64,000 nucleotides of DNA from Craspedostauros australis (Eukaryota; Bacillariophyta; Bacillariophyceae; Mastogloiales; Achnanthaceae): the NCBI GenBank assembly GCA_026770025.1, contig JAMXDE010000031.1, positions 186,001-250,000 of the forward strand. Direction: 5' to 3'. The translations under genes were made by a program, and so were the position numbers. The notes beneath the pieces are model-generated. The model saw only the letters and a program-made list of their open reading frames with translations, had not been told where the DNA came from and did no database searches. Shown here in pieces: positions 23,075 through 34,863 of this stretch. Positions within the stretch are counted from its first letter, which is position 1. Every line of letters starts with the position of its first letter.

Positions 23075-23086
23075 CGTTTATAAACG
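23075..23086 (+). promoter_or_regulatory. 12-bp palindrome at primer-binding position, Copia D
   Basis: CGTTTATAAACG directly follows the last base of the 5' LTR. It is self-complementary and shared with B; C has the same outer bases. Confidence 0.6.
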
Positions 23087-23156
23087 ATAGATCAGGGCGA
23101 GCCCGCGAATCGTATCGTGCGAGGAAGACGAACATCATTCAAGAGCAGCAGGCTGA

Positions 23157-26100
23157 ATGAGCGAGGAAGAGGAATTGAAAGACATCCCTCTGTCCAATCC
23201 GACTATCAAGAGAGAAGAAGGTGCGAGTGAGACTCCACCACGAGAAGAGAAGGAAGCAGCCGCGGCTACTGTCCTATCAAGCGCAGACGCAAGCGCGATC
23301 GACGAGACCGAAGAAGAACGGTCTGCAAGACTACATCGTAAGGAGAAGAGGATTCTCAAGGCGATCAAGCAAGAGGAGACTGGTGTGACGAAGAGCATTC
23401 GCACAGCCAAACAGGGTGGGAAAAGTGAGACACCACCAGGAGGAGAATTTGTGACGAAAACAATCTCCGCGCAACAACAGGCGAAAATCGAAGAATCGAC
23501 AACACAGAAACAGACGAAAATCAAGGGCGCGAGCGCACCAACGACGAAACAACGAATCAACATGGCGACATCAGCCAACGTGAACAAGCGACGCATGAAG
23601 GCGCCGATGTTCAGCGGTGAACAGGAAGACTACAGCGCATGGGAGTCCCAAGCGAAGGCATACGCTCGTGCACAGAAGACGAGAGACGTGATGTTGGGCA
23701 AGACCAAGGTGCCAACAGTGAGCGAGATCGCGGCAGCCGCCGATGAAGACAAGGAAGCGATGGAGGAGATCTACGAGCTGGGATGCGATTGCTTCAGCGA
23801 TCTGATCCTCATGATGGATGCAGAGAAAGGAAAGGGCAAGCAAGCCATCCAGTACATCAACCAATGCATCTCCGTCGACTACCCCGAAGGAGACGCACAC
23901 GGAGCGTGGAACGTTCTCGCGGAGAAGTTCCGACCATCCGACGCAGTAACGAAGATCAAACTCAAGCGCCAATTCAACAACGAAAAGATGAAGAGAGACA
24001 CGGACCCCGACATCTACATCACGCAACTCGAGAGTCTACGATCGCGTCTCCACGATGTCAAGTACGAGATCACAGACGAGGAAATGATCATGCAAATCCT
24101 CAGCACGGTGAGCGTGGAATACAAAACCCACGTCGTGAACTTCCAACACCAACTCACGTTCAATCCGGAGCTGGTCACCATCAACGCGATCAGAGGAGTA
24201 CTCCGTACTGCATACGCCACCCACAGAGGAGGCAAGGCATACGTCGACGACTTCCAAGACAGCAACACGAAGAGCAACGACACCGGCTTCACAAGCACCG
24301 GTAACTTCAAGGGTACTTGCCACAACTGTGGCGTGTATGGCCATAGATCCGCCGATTGCCCAGAACGCAAGAAACCGAACAACAAGAAAAACAACAACAA
24401 CAACAACAAGATGAACGGAAAGCGCAACAAGGGAAGCGGCTTCAAGGGCAAGTGCAACTACTGCGGCATCTTCGGACATCGCGAGGCGGAATGTCGAAAG
24501 AAGAAGTTCAACGAGAAGAAGAACAACGAACAAGCCAACGCGGCTACGGAAGGACACGACAAGAGCGGGCACGAGATGGTACTCTCTGCAAAGGACATGC
24601 CGCTCTGCATGTTGGTGTCCGACGACTACATCGAAGACTCCTTCTTCGATAACTTCGAATACGTCGGGAGTGACGACGAAGTGCAGGATGATGAGATCAT
24701 CCCGGAGTGGCTCAGTGAGGAGCCAATCATCCACGAGGTGGATCCAAGACGCGAAGTGAGCTACGAATGCTGCTTCAACGCGCACGACCTGATCGGTTCA
24801 TACGGCGACGAAGCTGAGATGGACGAGGCCAACGATAGCGACATCGAAGAGGCCATGAGCGATGACGACGACGACGACGCCGACGAGGACGGCGCAGATG
24901 AAGACGACGAGGCGAACCGTAACGAGTTGCCTCCTCCTCAAGCTGGGAGATACGAGAGAACGGGAACCTTCATCAATCAAGGCGAAACGCGCCGCGCCGC
25001 GGCGCCGCCTCCTCCAGCGGCGGGGAACAACAGATCGGGCATCTTCGACGAGGATGACAGCGACGAATCCGAGGACGGCAATCATCCAGACGACAGCTTC
25101 AATCCAAACGAGCGTGTCGTCTATCCATCGAATATCGACTTCCCGGATATTGAGAATCCCAATAGCGTCGACTACCTCCTCCGTCACAGCACCATCCCGA
25201 ATGCAACAGCAACAGCATTGATAATCCAAAAGCAGCTCATCTTTGACGCCGTGATGGAAGCGGGAATGCGAGTATTCCCAGGAACGACACGAGGAGCACT
25301 CATGCCAATATGGATGAACATGATGGGATCCATCCTATCCGAGCACTTCGACTCAATCGAAGAGATCCTCGCCAATGCAATCATCGTCAACCGCATACTG
25401 GAAGGGAACGACTCGGAAACGATCCCAGATACGGATCTGCATTACATCCTTGGAGGATGCATGCGCGTGCTCTTGCGAGAGCGATCACGCGTCTACCCAT
25501 ACGATCCAGCCACAGGATCTCATCGGAACACTACGATTCCATCGGACTACGCGCAACTACCCGACGACATGGATGACGGAGACCATCATCATCCATACAA
25601 CGAAGATGGAGTCCACGAAGACAACGACGACGGCAGCTTCGACGACGAGATAGCTGCGGCAGCTGTGGAGCAACTCCACGAACTGAGCACCAAGTACAAG
25701 GACAAGGTCAACAAAGACACCTGGCTCGCCGATAGCGGAGCTTCGTGTCACATCGTCAACTCGGACGCCGCTCTCTTCAACGTGCGGCACATCAAGTCCT
25801 TCGTCCAAGTGGGAGACAGCACGAAGCTGGACTCTCCCAAGATGGGATCCATTCGCTTGAAAGTCAAACAGCGAGACAACACTGGCCACGTCATCCGGCT
25901 CGATGATGTGAAGTACACACCCAAGATGGCGGTGAACCTTTTCTCCACGAACAAGGCTCTGTACAACGGTTACCAGCTTGGTAACAACGGCATTCTGATG
26001 GACATCATCAACGGATCCGGAACGAAGATCGTGTTCGATCGAGTCTTCCCCACATCCAACGGATTCATCACGGGAGTGCAGATGCATCCCATCATGCCAA

Positions 26101-29100
26101 CAGACGACGACAAGGCTTGCACAGCCATCGTCAAGAATCCATCCAAGGAGATCAGCGCGGTGAACTTGCACCGAATGCTCGGCCACGCGCCACTCGAGAC
26201 CATGAAGCGGACGGCCGCTCAATACGGATGGAAAATCATCGGCGAGATGCCGGTGTGTCGTGACTGCGCGGTCGCGAACGCAAGAGTGAAGAATATTCCG
26301 AAGGCAACTATTCCAAGAGCTACTCGCCGCGGCGAACGGTTCTTCATTGACATTAGTTACACTAAACACATAAGCTTCGGAGATAAACGCTACTGGACCC
26401 TGATCGTGGACGACTGCACGGATCACTGCTGGAGTTTCTTTCTCAAGAACAAGAGTGATCAACCAGGATACATCAAACGATTCATCCAGACGATCAAGTC
26501 ACAGACTGGTGACCAACAGATCATCTTCCGAGGTGACAACAGCGGAGAGAACAAATCCACGGAGGATATTCTCATCGATGCAGGACTCAACGTGAAATTC
26601 GAATACACGGCATCGAACACGCCGCAACAGAACGGAAGAGTGGAACGCAAGTTCGCGTACCTCTACACCAAGATTCGCTCCATGCTCAACGGAGCACAGC
26701 TCGATGAAGAGTATAGGCATGGCCTGTGGGCAGCAGCTGCTAGCACTGCCACCGCCATCGCCAACATCACCGTAGCGAAGAACCAGAGAAAGTCACCACA
26801 TCGACAATTCTTCGGCAACGATCCACCATATGCGGACGCGCTCCGCACATTTGGAGAGGTGGGTGTTGTGAAGACTACCTACGGCGGGATTACCGCGAAA
26901 CTCAAGAACAGAGGAGAAGAGATGGTGTTCATCGGATATGCACACCAACATGCATCAGGGGTCTACAACATGTACAGACCATCGACCAAGTCACTCATCT
27001 GTTCACGCGACATCAAGTGGCTCAACCAATCATACGGACAGTTCCGTGGTTGGGCACCAGCACCGAACATATCCAACGAAACAGGAACAACGGACGCAGA
27101 CGGCTTCACAACCATCGGACGAAAGGGAGCAACGCCAAGGACGGCAACGCGTCAAACATCGGAAGCGAAGAGAGTATCTTTCGCTGACAGCAACAGGTAC
27201 TACATTCTATCAGACAGTGATGACGAGGATAATGAGGACGACGGAGTAGTGACTCAACTAATCCAGAATGACGAGGAAGATCGGAGCGAATCCAATCATG
27301 AGGATGACGAAATCCTACCCTCCGGCGACGAAGCCGATGACGAGACAGGTGTCACTCCTCCGAACACACCAGCAAGGTCTACACATGACACACCATCTAG
27401 ATCTCCACCAAGCAAACCAAACAAGCGTGACATAGCTAGAAAGGAGAGGATCCGACGTCACGAAGCACGAGGCAGGAAGGGAGAAGCTAATCCCAAGCCA
27501 ACCACAGGGAAGAGTATTCCCAGAGCTCTGCGCGAGCTCGAAGACTTCAACGAACGAGGTCGAAAGGAAGAAGGCTATGAGAGCGATCCATCATCCAGTG
27601 AGGCGAGTGACGAACTCAGCGACGAGATGATCGACGATTCCAACAACGAAACTACAGATGATGAAGAAATCGAAGACGAAAATGAAGAGATCGAGATCAC
27701 TCATCATAGCACAACAGGACTATACGGAATGAATGCAATCATTACCGAATCACCAGCGATCGACATCGGATTGTCGATGCAGGACGAGAACAAGGAACCA
27801 GAGAAGCACATCGAACCTACAACGTTCGACGGAGCCTTCAATCACCCAGATCCTATCCATCGGAAGGGATATCGAGCAGCCATCAAGAAGGAGTTCGACT
27901 CCATGGATACACGCAAGGTGTATAGCAAGATCAAACGAGACGCCATCCCACGCGGCCGCAGATGCTGCAAGTGCAAATGGGTCTTCAAGCTGAAGCGTGA
28001 CGGCACACATCGAGCACGGCTCGTTGCATGTGGCTATTCACAAGTTGCAGGAGTAGACTTCCAAGAGCATTACTCACCCGTCATCCATGACGTGACCTAT
28101 CGGGTCATGATGGTGATCATGCTAATCAAGAAGATGGACTGCGCACTCGTCGATGTCGTAACGGCATTCCTACATGGAGACCTCGACGAGGAGATCTACA
28201 TGAACTGTCCCAATGGGATGGATCATCAACCAGACGAAGCCCTGACCCTACACAAGCCAATCTACGGACTTGTGCAGAGCGCCAGGCAATGGTTCAAGAT
28301 GTTGGTATCGACCCTCAAGAATATCAACTTCGAACAGAGCGCAGCAGACCCGTGCCTGTTCTACAGGAAGACGAACGAAGGAAGCATGATCGTGGCCATC
28401 TACGTGGACGATTGCTTCTGTTGCGGAGACTCCAAGGCACTGGAGACATTCCTGAAGGACATCCAAGGCAGCAAATTCAAGGTGACAATCGAGCGCGGAC
28501 TCGGAGACTACCTCAGCTGCAACATCGAATTGAACCATGACAAGACTAGAGCGACATTGCGTCAACCACATCTCATCCGACACCTCATCGAGGAATTCGG
28601 AGCCAAAGTTGAGAAGATGCAACGTTATGGGACACCGGGAACCCTGGGTCAAATCATCGTACGACCATCCGAAGATAACGGACTGCAGAAGGTCGGACCG
28701 GAAGAACATGCCGAATACCGCCGAGGCGTCGGTATGCTACTCTTCCTCATCAAGCACTCGCGACCAGATATCGCGAACCCTGTGAGGGAACTCTCCAAGG
28801 TATTGATCGGGCCCACCAAGGCTGCAATGAAGGAGATGTATCGGATCATCAAGTATGTGATCGATACAAAGGACTATGGATTGAAGATCCATCCAGCGCG
28901 TCCAGATGACGACGGCTGGGACATGGAGCTCTTCTGCGATAGCGAATATGCAGGAGACAAGAATACAAGAATCAGCGTAGGGGGATTCATCCTATACCTG
29001 TGCAAGGTACCAATCCTTTGGCGATCCAAGGCACAGAAGGCCGTCACACTCAGCTCATCCGAAGCAGAATACGTTGCCCTTTCCGAAGCGGCAAAGGAAA

Positions 29101-29399
29101 TCTTCTTCGTCATGCAGCTACTCGAAAGTGTGGGCGTCCCAGTGAAGACACCGATCAAGGTCCGCGTGGACAACATCGGGGCGATCTTCATCGCCAAGAA
29201 CCCATCAACATCCCAACGATCGCGGCACATCGACGTGCGCCATCACTACGTGAGGAACATGGTAATCAACAAAACCATCGAAATCATTTTCGTCAAATCC
29301 GAGCAGAACACAAGCGACGGATTCACCAAGAACATCAAGGCCGACTTGCAACGTGAACATGAGAAGTCGTACCTTGACACATCGAGAACATTCGAATGA
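23157..29399 (+). CDS. Copia D gag-pol polyprotein (2080 aa)
   Basis: Same architecture as the B protein. Gag is followed by two CCHC knuckles (about 390-450), an acidic run and an accessory block (about 480-870, with LHYILGGCMRVLLRERSR), protease ADSGASCH, pre-integrase LHRMLGHA, integrase, RT with IYVDDCFCC, and RNase H with LSSSEAEYVALSEAAKE. A second acidic, serine-rich linker separates integrase and RT. The ATG at 23157 lies 82 bp after the LTR. The frame stops 20 bp before the 3' LTR. Confidence 0.95.
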   Translation: MSEEEELKDIPLSNPTIKREEGASETPPREEKEAAAATVLSSADASAIDETEEERSARLHRKEKRILKAIKQEETGVTKSIRTAKQGGKSETPPGGEFVTKTISAQQQAKIEESTTQKQTKIKGASAPTTKQRINMATSANVNKRRMKAPMFSGEQEDYSAWESQAKAYARAQKTRDVMLGKTKVPTVSEIAAAADEDKEAMEEIYELGCDCFSDLILMMDAEKGKGKQAIQYINQCISVDYPEGDAHGAWNVLAEKFRPSDAVTKIKLKRQFNNEKMKRDTDPDIYITQLESLRSRLHDVKYEITDEEMIMQILSTVSVEYKTHVVNFQHQLTFNPELVTINAIRGVLRTAYATHRGGKAYVDDFQDSNTKSNDTGFTSTGNFKGTCHNCGVYGHRSADCPERKKPNNKKNNNNNNKMNGKRNKGSGFKGKCNYCGIFGHREAECRKKKFNEKKNNEQANAATEGHDKSGHEMVLSAKDMPLCMLVSDDYIEDSFFDNFEYVGSDDEVQDDEIIPEWLSEEPIIHEVDPRREVSYECCFNAHDLIGSYGDEAEMDEANDSDIEEAMSDDDDDDADEDGADEDDEANRNELPPPQAGRYERTGTFINQGETRRAAAPPPPAAGNNRSGIFDEDDSDESEDGNHPDDSFNPNERVVYPSNIDFPDIENPNSVDYLLRHSTIPNATATALIIQKQLIFDAVMEAGMRVFPGTTRGALMPIWMNMMGSILSEHFDSIEEILANAIIVNRILEGNDSETIPDTDLHYILGGCMRVLLRERSRVYPYDPATGSHRNTTIPSDYAQLPDDMDDGDHHHPYNEDGVHEDNDDGSFDDEIAAAAVEQLHELSTKYKDKVNKDTWLADSGASCHIVNSDAALFNVRHIKSFVQVGDSTKLDSPKMGSIRLKVKQRDNTGHVIRLDDVKYTPKMAVNLFSTNKALYNGYQLGNNGILMDIINGSGTKIVFDRVFPTSNGFITGVQMHPIMPTDDDKACTAIVKNPSKEISAVNLHRMLGHAPLETMKRTAAQYGWKIIGEMPVCRDCAVANARVKNIPKATIPRATRRGERFFIDISYTKHISFGDKRYWTLIVDDCTDHCWSFFLKNKSDQPGYIKRFIQTIKSQTGDQQIIFRGDNSGENKSTEDILIDAGLNVKFEYTASNTPQQNGRVERKFAYLYTKIRSMLNGAQLDEEYRHGLWAAAASTATAIANITVAKNQRKSPHRQFFGNDPPYADALRTFGEVGVVKTTYGGITAKLKNRGEEMVFIGYAHQHASGVYNMYRPSTKSLICSRDIKWLNQSYGQFRGWAPAPNISNETGTTDADGFTTIGRKGATPRTATRQTSEAKRVSFADSNRYYILSDSDDEDNEDDGVVTQLIQNDEEDRSESNHEDDEILPSGDEADDETGVTPPNTPARSTHDTPSRSPPSKPNKRDIARKERIRRHEARGRKGEANPKPTTGKSIPRALRELEDFNERGRKEEGYESDPSSSEASDELSDEMIDDSNNETTDDEEIEDENEEIEITHHSTTGLYGMNAIITESPAIDIGLSMQDENKEPEKHIEPTTFDGAFNHPDPIHRKGYRAAIKKEFDSMDTRKVYSKIKRDAIPRGRRCCKCKWVFKLKRDGTHRARLVACGYSQVAGVDFQEHYSPVIHDVTYRVMMVIMLIKKMDCALVDVVTAFLHGDLDEEIYMNCPNGMDHQPDEALTLHKPIYGLVQSARQWFKMLVSTLKNINFEQSAADPCLFYRKTNEGSMIVAIYVDDCFCCGDSKALETFLKDIQGSKFKVTIERGLGDYLSCNIELNHDKTRATLRQPHLIRHLIEEFGAKVEKMQRYGTPGTLGQIIVRPSEDNGLQKVGPEEHAEYRRGVGMLLFLIKHSRPDIANPVRELSKVLIGPTKAAMKEMYRIIKYVIDTKDYGLKIHPARPDDDGWDMELFCDSEYAGDKNTRISVGGFILYLCKVPILWRSKAQKAVTLSSSEAEYVALSEAAKEIFFVMQLLESVGVPVKTPIKVRVDNIGAIFIAKNPSTSQRSRHIDVRHHYVRNMVINKTIEIIFVKSEQNTSDGFTKNIKADLQREHEKSYLDTSRTFE

Positions 29400-29419
29400 C
29401 CGAATGCACACAGGAAGGG

Positions 29420-30210
29420 TGTCGAGATGTACATGTGAGTATATATCAAGATGTACGTGTATATGTGCATCGTTCACCCGCTATTCTCTCATACGCACTT
29501 GGACGGTATAACTATACTCGTGTCGATAGTATGCTGTGATTCGTCAGAATTACAGGGGAAATGGAACACACAAAAAGGGGCAAGATTTCTGGAGGAAATT
29601 TGCAAATAACGATTTCTGGAAGAATCAGAAAATCGTCCGTCCATGCATCAATGGTACCAAGAGAATCTCGAGGTACTTCCCAACTAAACCTCAGATGACG
29701 ATATCATCTGACAGACTACTGCATCACCAATGGAACGTGACATCTGGAGAGCAGAAGGACGCCTACTGACGTCGACAGGATGTCAACATGTCACCACGTC
29801 GACAGCTGTCTCCAAGTCAGAGCAGGAGGCGAAGATACGATGACCCATGAAGATCATGGATACTGAAGGTGAACTTCAAATGGTAAGTACTCATGGAGTA
29901 GAAGCCAGTACTGAATGAACAGAGTGTCGAATGCGGAGTACGCATCGAACACGAAGCATCGTGTAGCACGAGCACACGATGTTGAGAGAGAGAGAGAGAA
30001 TACAGAGAGGAGCGAGAGAGGATCTCGCGTACCGACTCATAGTCGGAGACCGAATCTACGAAACAGATTGAAGCGCCGAGAGCATCGGGCAAGAGAACGG
30101 GCGTACACCGAGAGCATCGGAGTAGCCAAGTAATGAAATAGCAAACAGACGACTATCAACCAACACCATCTTCCACGATCGTAGGTTACCGTGCGCGGAA
30201 CTTGCCAACA
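29420..30210 (+). repeat. 3' LTR of Copia D
   Basis: 791 bp, matching the 5' LTR with no difference seen. It is preceded by the purine-rich CAGGAAGGG (29411-29419), a fitting polypurine tract. Confidence 0.95.
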
Positions 30211-30216
30211 AACACT

Positions 30217-33200
30217 CGACACAGGCATCACCAACAACCCGGGGGTGGTCAAATGGGCACTCGACCTCGAAGACGATGAAGACGTCGCCACCGCCATGCA
30301 GTCGGACCTCGCAGACGAGACCCGCAACCGATGCCACGCAGTCGCATTTCTCCTGGGCGCGGATATCGCTCGATTCGGTGGGCTGCTCGAACACCTACAC
30401 AACGAATACCTCATGGGGTATGACAGCTACCCTGCAAACATGCCAACAGCGCTGACCTTACTCAACCACTGGTCCCACGACCCACGCAACGTAGCAGGCG
30501 CGCACACACCGCGTCACACGGGCATGGCATTCGCGCAACAGAACGCAACCGACACCAAGTGCGAGCGGTGCGGTCGCACCAACCACACCACGGATGAGTG
30601 CTATGCTAAATTCCACGAGAATGGCACGGTGCTTGTCAACACCACCGGATGGCACGCCCACGACAGCGACGACTACGACTACGACAACAACGAATTCGTG
30701 TTCATGCAGGTCGATCATCACACACATGCGGATCTCGCCTTCAGCCAACCGTCGACACCCATTCCCAACCGATGGGTTCTGTTGGACAACCAATCCACCG
30801 TCGACATTTTCTCCAACCATCACCTTCTTCGCGACATTCACACCGTCAACAAAACACTCACCATCCACTGCAACGCAGGGACAGCCACCACCGATCAACA
30901 AGGCACGCTTCCTGGGTACGGACTTGTGTGGTACCACCCCGAAGGAGTGGCCAACATTCTGTCTCTCAGCAAGGTGAAGTCCATGTTTCGCGTCACCTAC
31001 GACAGCAACGACACCAACCAATTCGTCGTACACAAGCCAGACGGAACCACGCAGATCTTCCGCGAATCCAACAACGGACTGTACTACCTTGACACCGGAG
31101 CCATCCACGAAAACGTACTCATCAACACAGTAGCCGATAACAAGTCTAGATTCTCGTCTACCGACTACTCTCGCGCTCAACTAGCTCGTTCAGTTCAGCA
31201 ACGCATTGGTCGGCCCACCACTCGCAACTTCATTCGATATGTGCGCAACAACATGATACCAAACTGCCCGGTCACCACCAAGGACATCCGCAATGCAGAG
31301 ATCATCTTCGGACCAGATGTCGGCGCGTTGAAAGGCAAAACCACACGTACAGCATCGCCAGTGGTCACAGCAAGTGTTACCAACTTGCCTGCGTACATCA
31401 TGAAGGAATACCAACAGGTGACTCTCTCCGCTGATATCATGAAAGTGAGCGGAATCCCATTCCTTGTTACTGTCTCGCAGCACATCAAGTTCGGGACGGT
31501 GGCGAAATTGGACTCCGAATCGAACAAGGCGATCACCCACCAGTTCCACGAGGTGATGAAGCTGTACAAGCAGCGCGGGTTCAAAGTCAACATGGTGCTC
31601 ACCGATAACCAGTTCGCTTCCATGCGAGATGACCTGGCTGCCGATGGCATCGCAATCAACGTTACATCCCGAGACGAACATGTCCCCGCTATCGAAAGAT
31701 ACATCAGAACCATCAAGGAGCGGACTCGTAGTACCTACAACGCCCTTCCTTTCCGCCACTATCCACCCGCACTCATCATCGAAATGGTGTACCACTCGGT
31801 GTACTGGAGCAACATGTTCCCGCACCAAGACGGCATCTCCAAACGAATGAGTCCATCGGAAATCGTGGTGGGACGCAAACTGGATTTCGCCAGTCACTGC
31901 CGCATCGAGTTTGGATTGTACGTCCAAACACATGAGCAGCACGACAACTCAATGGTACCTCGAACGGTGGGCGCACTCGCGCTACGACCATCCGGCAATG
32001 ACCAAGGGGGATATCTGTTCTACAGTCTCAAGACCGGACGGCGACTACACCGACGCAGCTGGACCCCTCTGTCCATGCCAGACGACGTGATTGACCACGT
32101 CCACGCCACCGCTAAGCATTCGAGAGGCAAGAAGGACCTCACTTTTGCAGACGCCAACGACCAGGACATCATCTCAATCATCAACGGTGACATCGATCAC
32201 AGCGACTCCGAATACGATCCCGACGACGAATCCGAAGCTAGTGATGAATCACTTGATGCCAACGATGATGCATCGGAATCAGAGAGCGAAGATAGCGATG
32301 ACAGCGACAGCGATGACAGCGACAACGATCAGAGCACTGATGACAGTGATGACGACGACAGCTCCTATCACCCTGAAGACGGCGACGAAACCACCGACAA
32401 CGAGGACGCAGGTCTTTACCTCGTCCCCGACATTGTGGTGGAAGGAGCCAGACAACACGAACCTGAAGCAGAAGCAGCGAATCCACCACCAACACGAGCC
32501 AGACGCAAGCCACGCGTTGACTACCATCGGCTGCACCACGTGGGAAGAGATGAAGCACATGCATCCATGACTCAAATCACATCGGAAAAATGTGAGGAGC
32601 CAACTGAATCACACAACGCGTGCGTTTTCCTGACTGAACAAATGAATTGGAAGCAAGGGTTGAAGCTGTTCCATGAGCGTGGTGAACTTGCCATTAGCAA
32701 GGAGCTACAACAGGTGCACGACATGGAAGGCTTTGAACCGAAGCATTGGCACCAACTGACAAAGGACGAAAGGGCCCAATCACTCCGGTATCTTATGTAT
32801 CTCAAGGAGAAACGCACAGGCATCATCAAGGGACGTGGGTGCGCCGACGGACGCAAACAGCGCATGTACATGACAAAAGAAGAAACCAGCTCACCCACTG
32901 TTTCTTTGCTTGGTCTCATGCTCACTTGTACAATCGACGCCCACGAGAATCGTGATGTGGCAACTGTTGACGTGCCCGGCGCTTTCTTGCAGACCAAGTT
33001 TGAGGAGGGGGACGTTGTGCATGTGCTCATTGAGGGCCGCATGGCGGAGCTACTCGCGAAAATCGCCCCAGACGTATACGAAGAATACGTCCGAAAGAAG
33101 CGGGGCCAATCGTCGATCTACGTGCAGCTAACCAAGGCTCTCTACGGCACTCTAAAGGCAGCCCTGCAGTGGTGGAAGGACCTAACGACTACTCTAGTCA

Positions 33201-34495
33201 ACAACGGTTTCATCATCAACCCCTACGACTGGTGCGTCGCGAACAAAACCATCAACGGCAGTCAGTGTACTGTTGTGTGGCATGTGGATGATCTCAAGAT
33301 CTCACACAAAGATAGCACAGCCGTTGACTCCGTCATCGAGATGCTCAGCCAGGCGTATGGTCAACACAGCCCACTCACCATCAAACGAGGCAAAGTACAC
33401 GACTACCTCGGTATGCGTCTTGACTACACCAACCCCAACGAGGTACAAATCGACATGGGGGAATATGTGGACGGTATTCTCGAAGGAGTGCCTGCCGACA
33501 TGCACGGAAAGGCCACATCACCAGCTGCCGATCATCTCTTCGCTATCAACGACGACAATCCAACCAAACTCAGCCAGGACACAGCCGACATGTTCCACCA
33601 TATTGTCGCCAAGCTGTTGTTCCTCTGCAAGAGGGCACGACCAGACCTCCAAACAGCGGTCGCATTCCTGTGTACAAGAGTGAAGTCCCCAGACACAGAC
33701 GACTACAAGAAGCTGGCGCGCGCAGTCAAGTTCCTCAGATCCACCCGAGACATGACGCTTACCCTGGGGGGATCATCCTTGCAGAATGTGCAATGGTGGG
33801 TGGACGGATCCTTCGGCGTACACGGAGACATGCGAAGCCACACAGGAGCCTACATGTCCGCCGGAAAGGGAACCATCTACGGGGTCTCATCCAAGCAAAA
33901 GCTCAACACAAAGAGTTCCACAGAGGCAGAACTCGTCGCCGTCGACGATGTCATGCCACAGGTGTTATGGACGCGATACTTCCTACAAGAACAGGGTGTT
34001 CACCCAGACCCCACCGTCATCCACCAAGACAACCAGAGCGCGATGCTGCTCGAAAACAATGGGAGAGGGTCCAGTGGAAAGAAAACGCGACACATTAACA
34101 TGCGTTTCTTCTTTGTCAGTGACCGCGTCAACAAAGGGGAAATCACAATCCGGTACTGTCCCACCGATGACATGATCGGTGACTTCTTTACCAAACCACT
34201 GCAGGGAGCCAAATTCAAGCGGTTCCGTGACATCATTCTCAACCGGAAGAGCAACGCCCCACGACCAGGGGTCTCATACAAACAAGCCCTGCTCGGTGCA
34301 AAGGAGTGTGTTGGTGCATCAGGCCAAATTGTGAGAGGCGAAGGCACGAAACCGCCAATGACCCGTGACGTCACCCAACGGTGCGAAACAACAGCAGGCA
34401 GCCACCACCAGCACCATGCAAGCAAACCCAAGGAAAACAACAGAGACAGCAACAGCAACAGCAAAACAGACATAAAACCAATTCAAAGTATCTGA
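30217..34495 (+). CDS. Copia E gag end and pol
   Basis: Continuation of E to the right of D. A zinc knuckle CERCGRTNHTTDEC leads into the protease-like LDNQSTVD, a divergent integrase (SADIMKV, LTDNQFA, HVPAIERYIRTIKER), an acidic linker, RT (AFLQTKFEEGD, LYGTLKAALQWW, VVWHVDDLK) and RNase H (VDGSFGVHGD, TKSSTEAELVAVDD). The frame runs about 60 codons into the 3' LTR and stops at 34495. This integrase type is unlike that of family 1. Confidence 0.88.
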
Positions 34496-34589
34496 TTATA
34501 CACACCCACACCAATCTCACTGTACAACATCTGGATTGACCTTCGGTTGATAGCCGGGTAGCATCCGGTGTTGAGCAGTTGCCTCAACA
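34309..34589 (+). repeat. 3' LTR of Copia E
   Basis: 281 bp, identical by eye to 21306-21586. It is followed by the target duplication 'ggatc'. Confidence 0.95.
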
Positions 34590-34863
34590 GGATCATCGAT
34601 GTGCCCGTGACAACGAGGGACCTCCCGGGGCGAAAACGAGCTGCGACGACGGCGAAGCAAACCACGACCCTGGGCTGCACAGCCGCCAGTGCGCACCAAC
34701 AGTTTCATTTCTGGCGGCACGCCCAATCTTCGCCCTCTGAGGGAAACACAAACAACGAACAGAGACACAAGCGGGAGAGAGAGGGCAGCGCTGGCAGTGA
34801 ATTGCCCACAAATACTATTATTAGATATTATTAATATTATTCTAGTAAGAAGTGAATACAAGG
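34590..34863. other. Upstream region of ZIP copy 1
   Basis: 274 bp between element E and the ATG of the first ZIP gene. It ends in an A/T-rich stretch (about 34810-34850) and carries no gene of its own. What remains of the native promoter must be here or beyond E. Confidence 0.5.

Larger units (their letters stand above)
22284..30210 (+). mobile_element. Copia element D (family 1), complete, inserted in E
   Basis: 7927 bp with two 791-bp LTRs (identical by eye) around one 2080-residue gag-pol frame. It looks whole and very young. 'aacact' flanks both sides (22278-22283 and 30211-30216), a target duplication of up to six bases. It is almost identical to B, differing by a few residues and by 4 bp in the LTR GA-repeat. 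The LTR holds a TATA-like stretch at 22371-22380. Confidence 0.96.
21306..34589 (+). mobile_element. Copia element E, interrupted by D
   Basis: A Ty1/Copia element with short 281-bp LTRs (TGTTGG...CAACA) that look identical. It is flanked by the 5-bp target duplication 'ggatc' at 21301-21305 and 34590-34594. D (7927 bp) sits in its gag region. It belongs to a different lineage from family 1, with a protease motif LDNQSTVD and an RT motif HVDDLK. Apart from D it looks whole. It landed about 275 bp upstream of the first ZIP gene's start codon. Confidence 0.95.
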
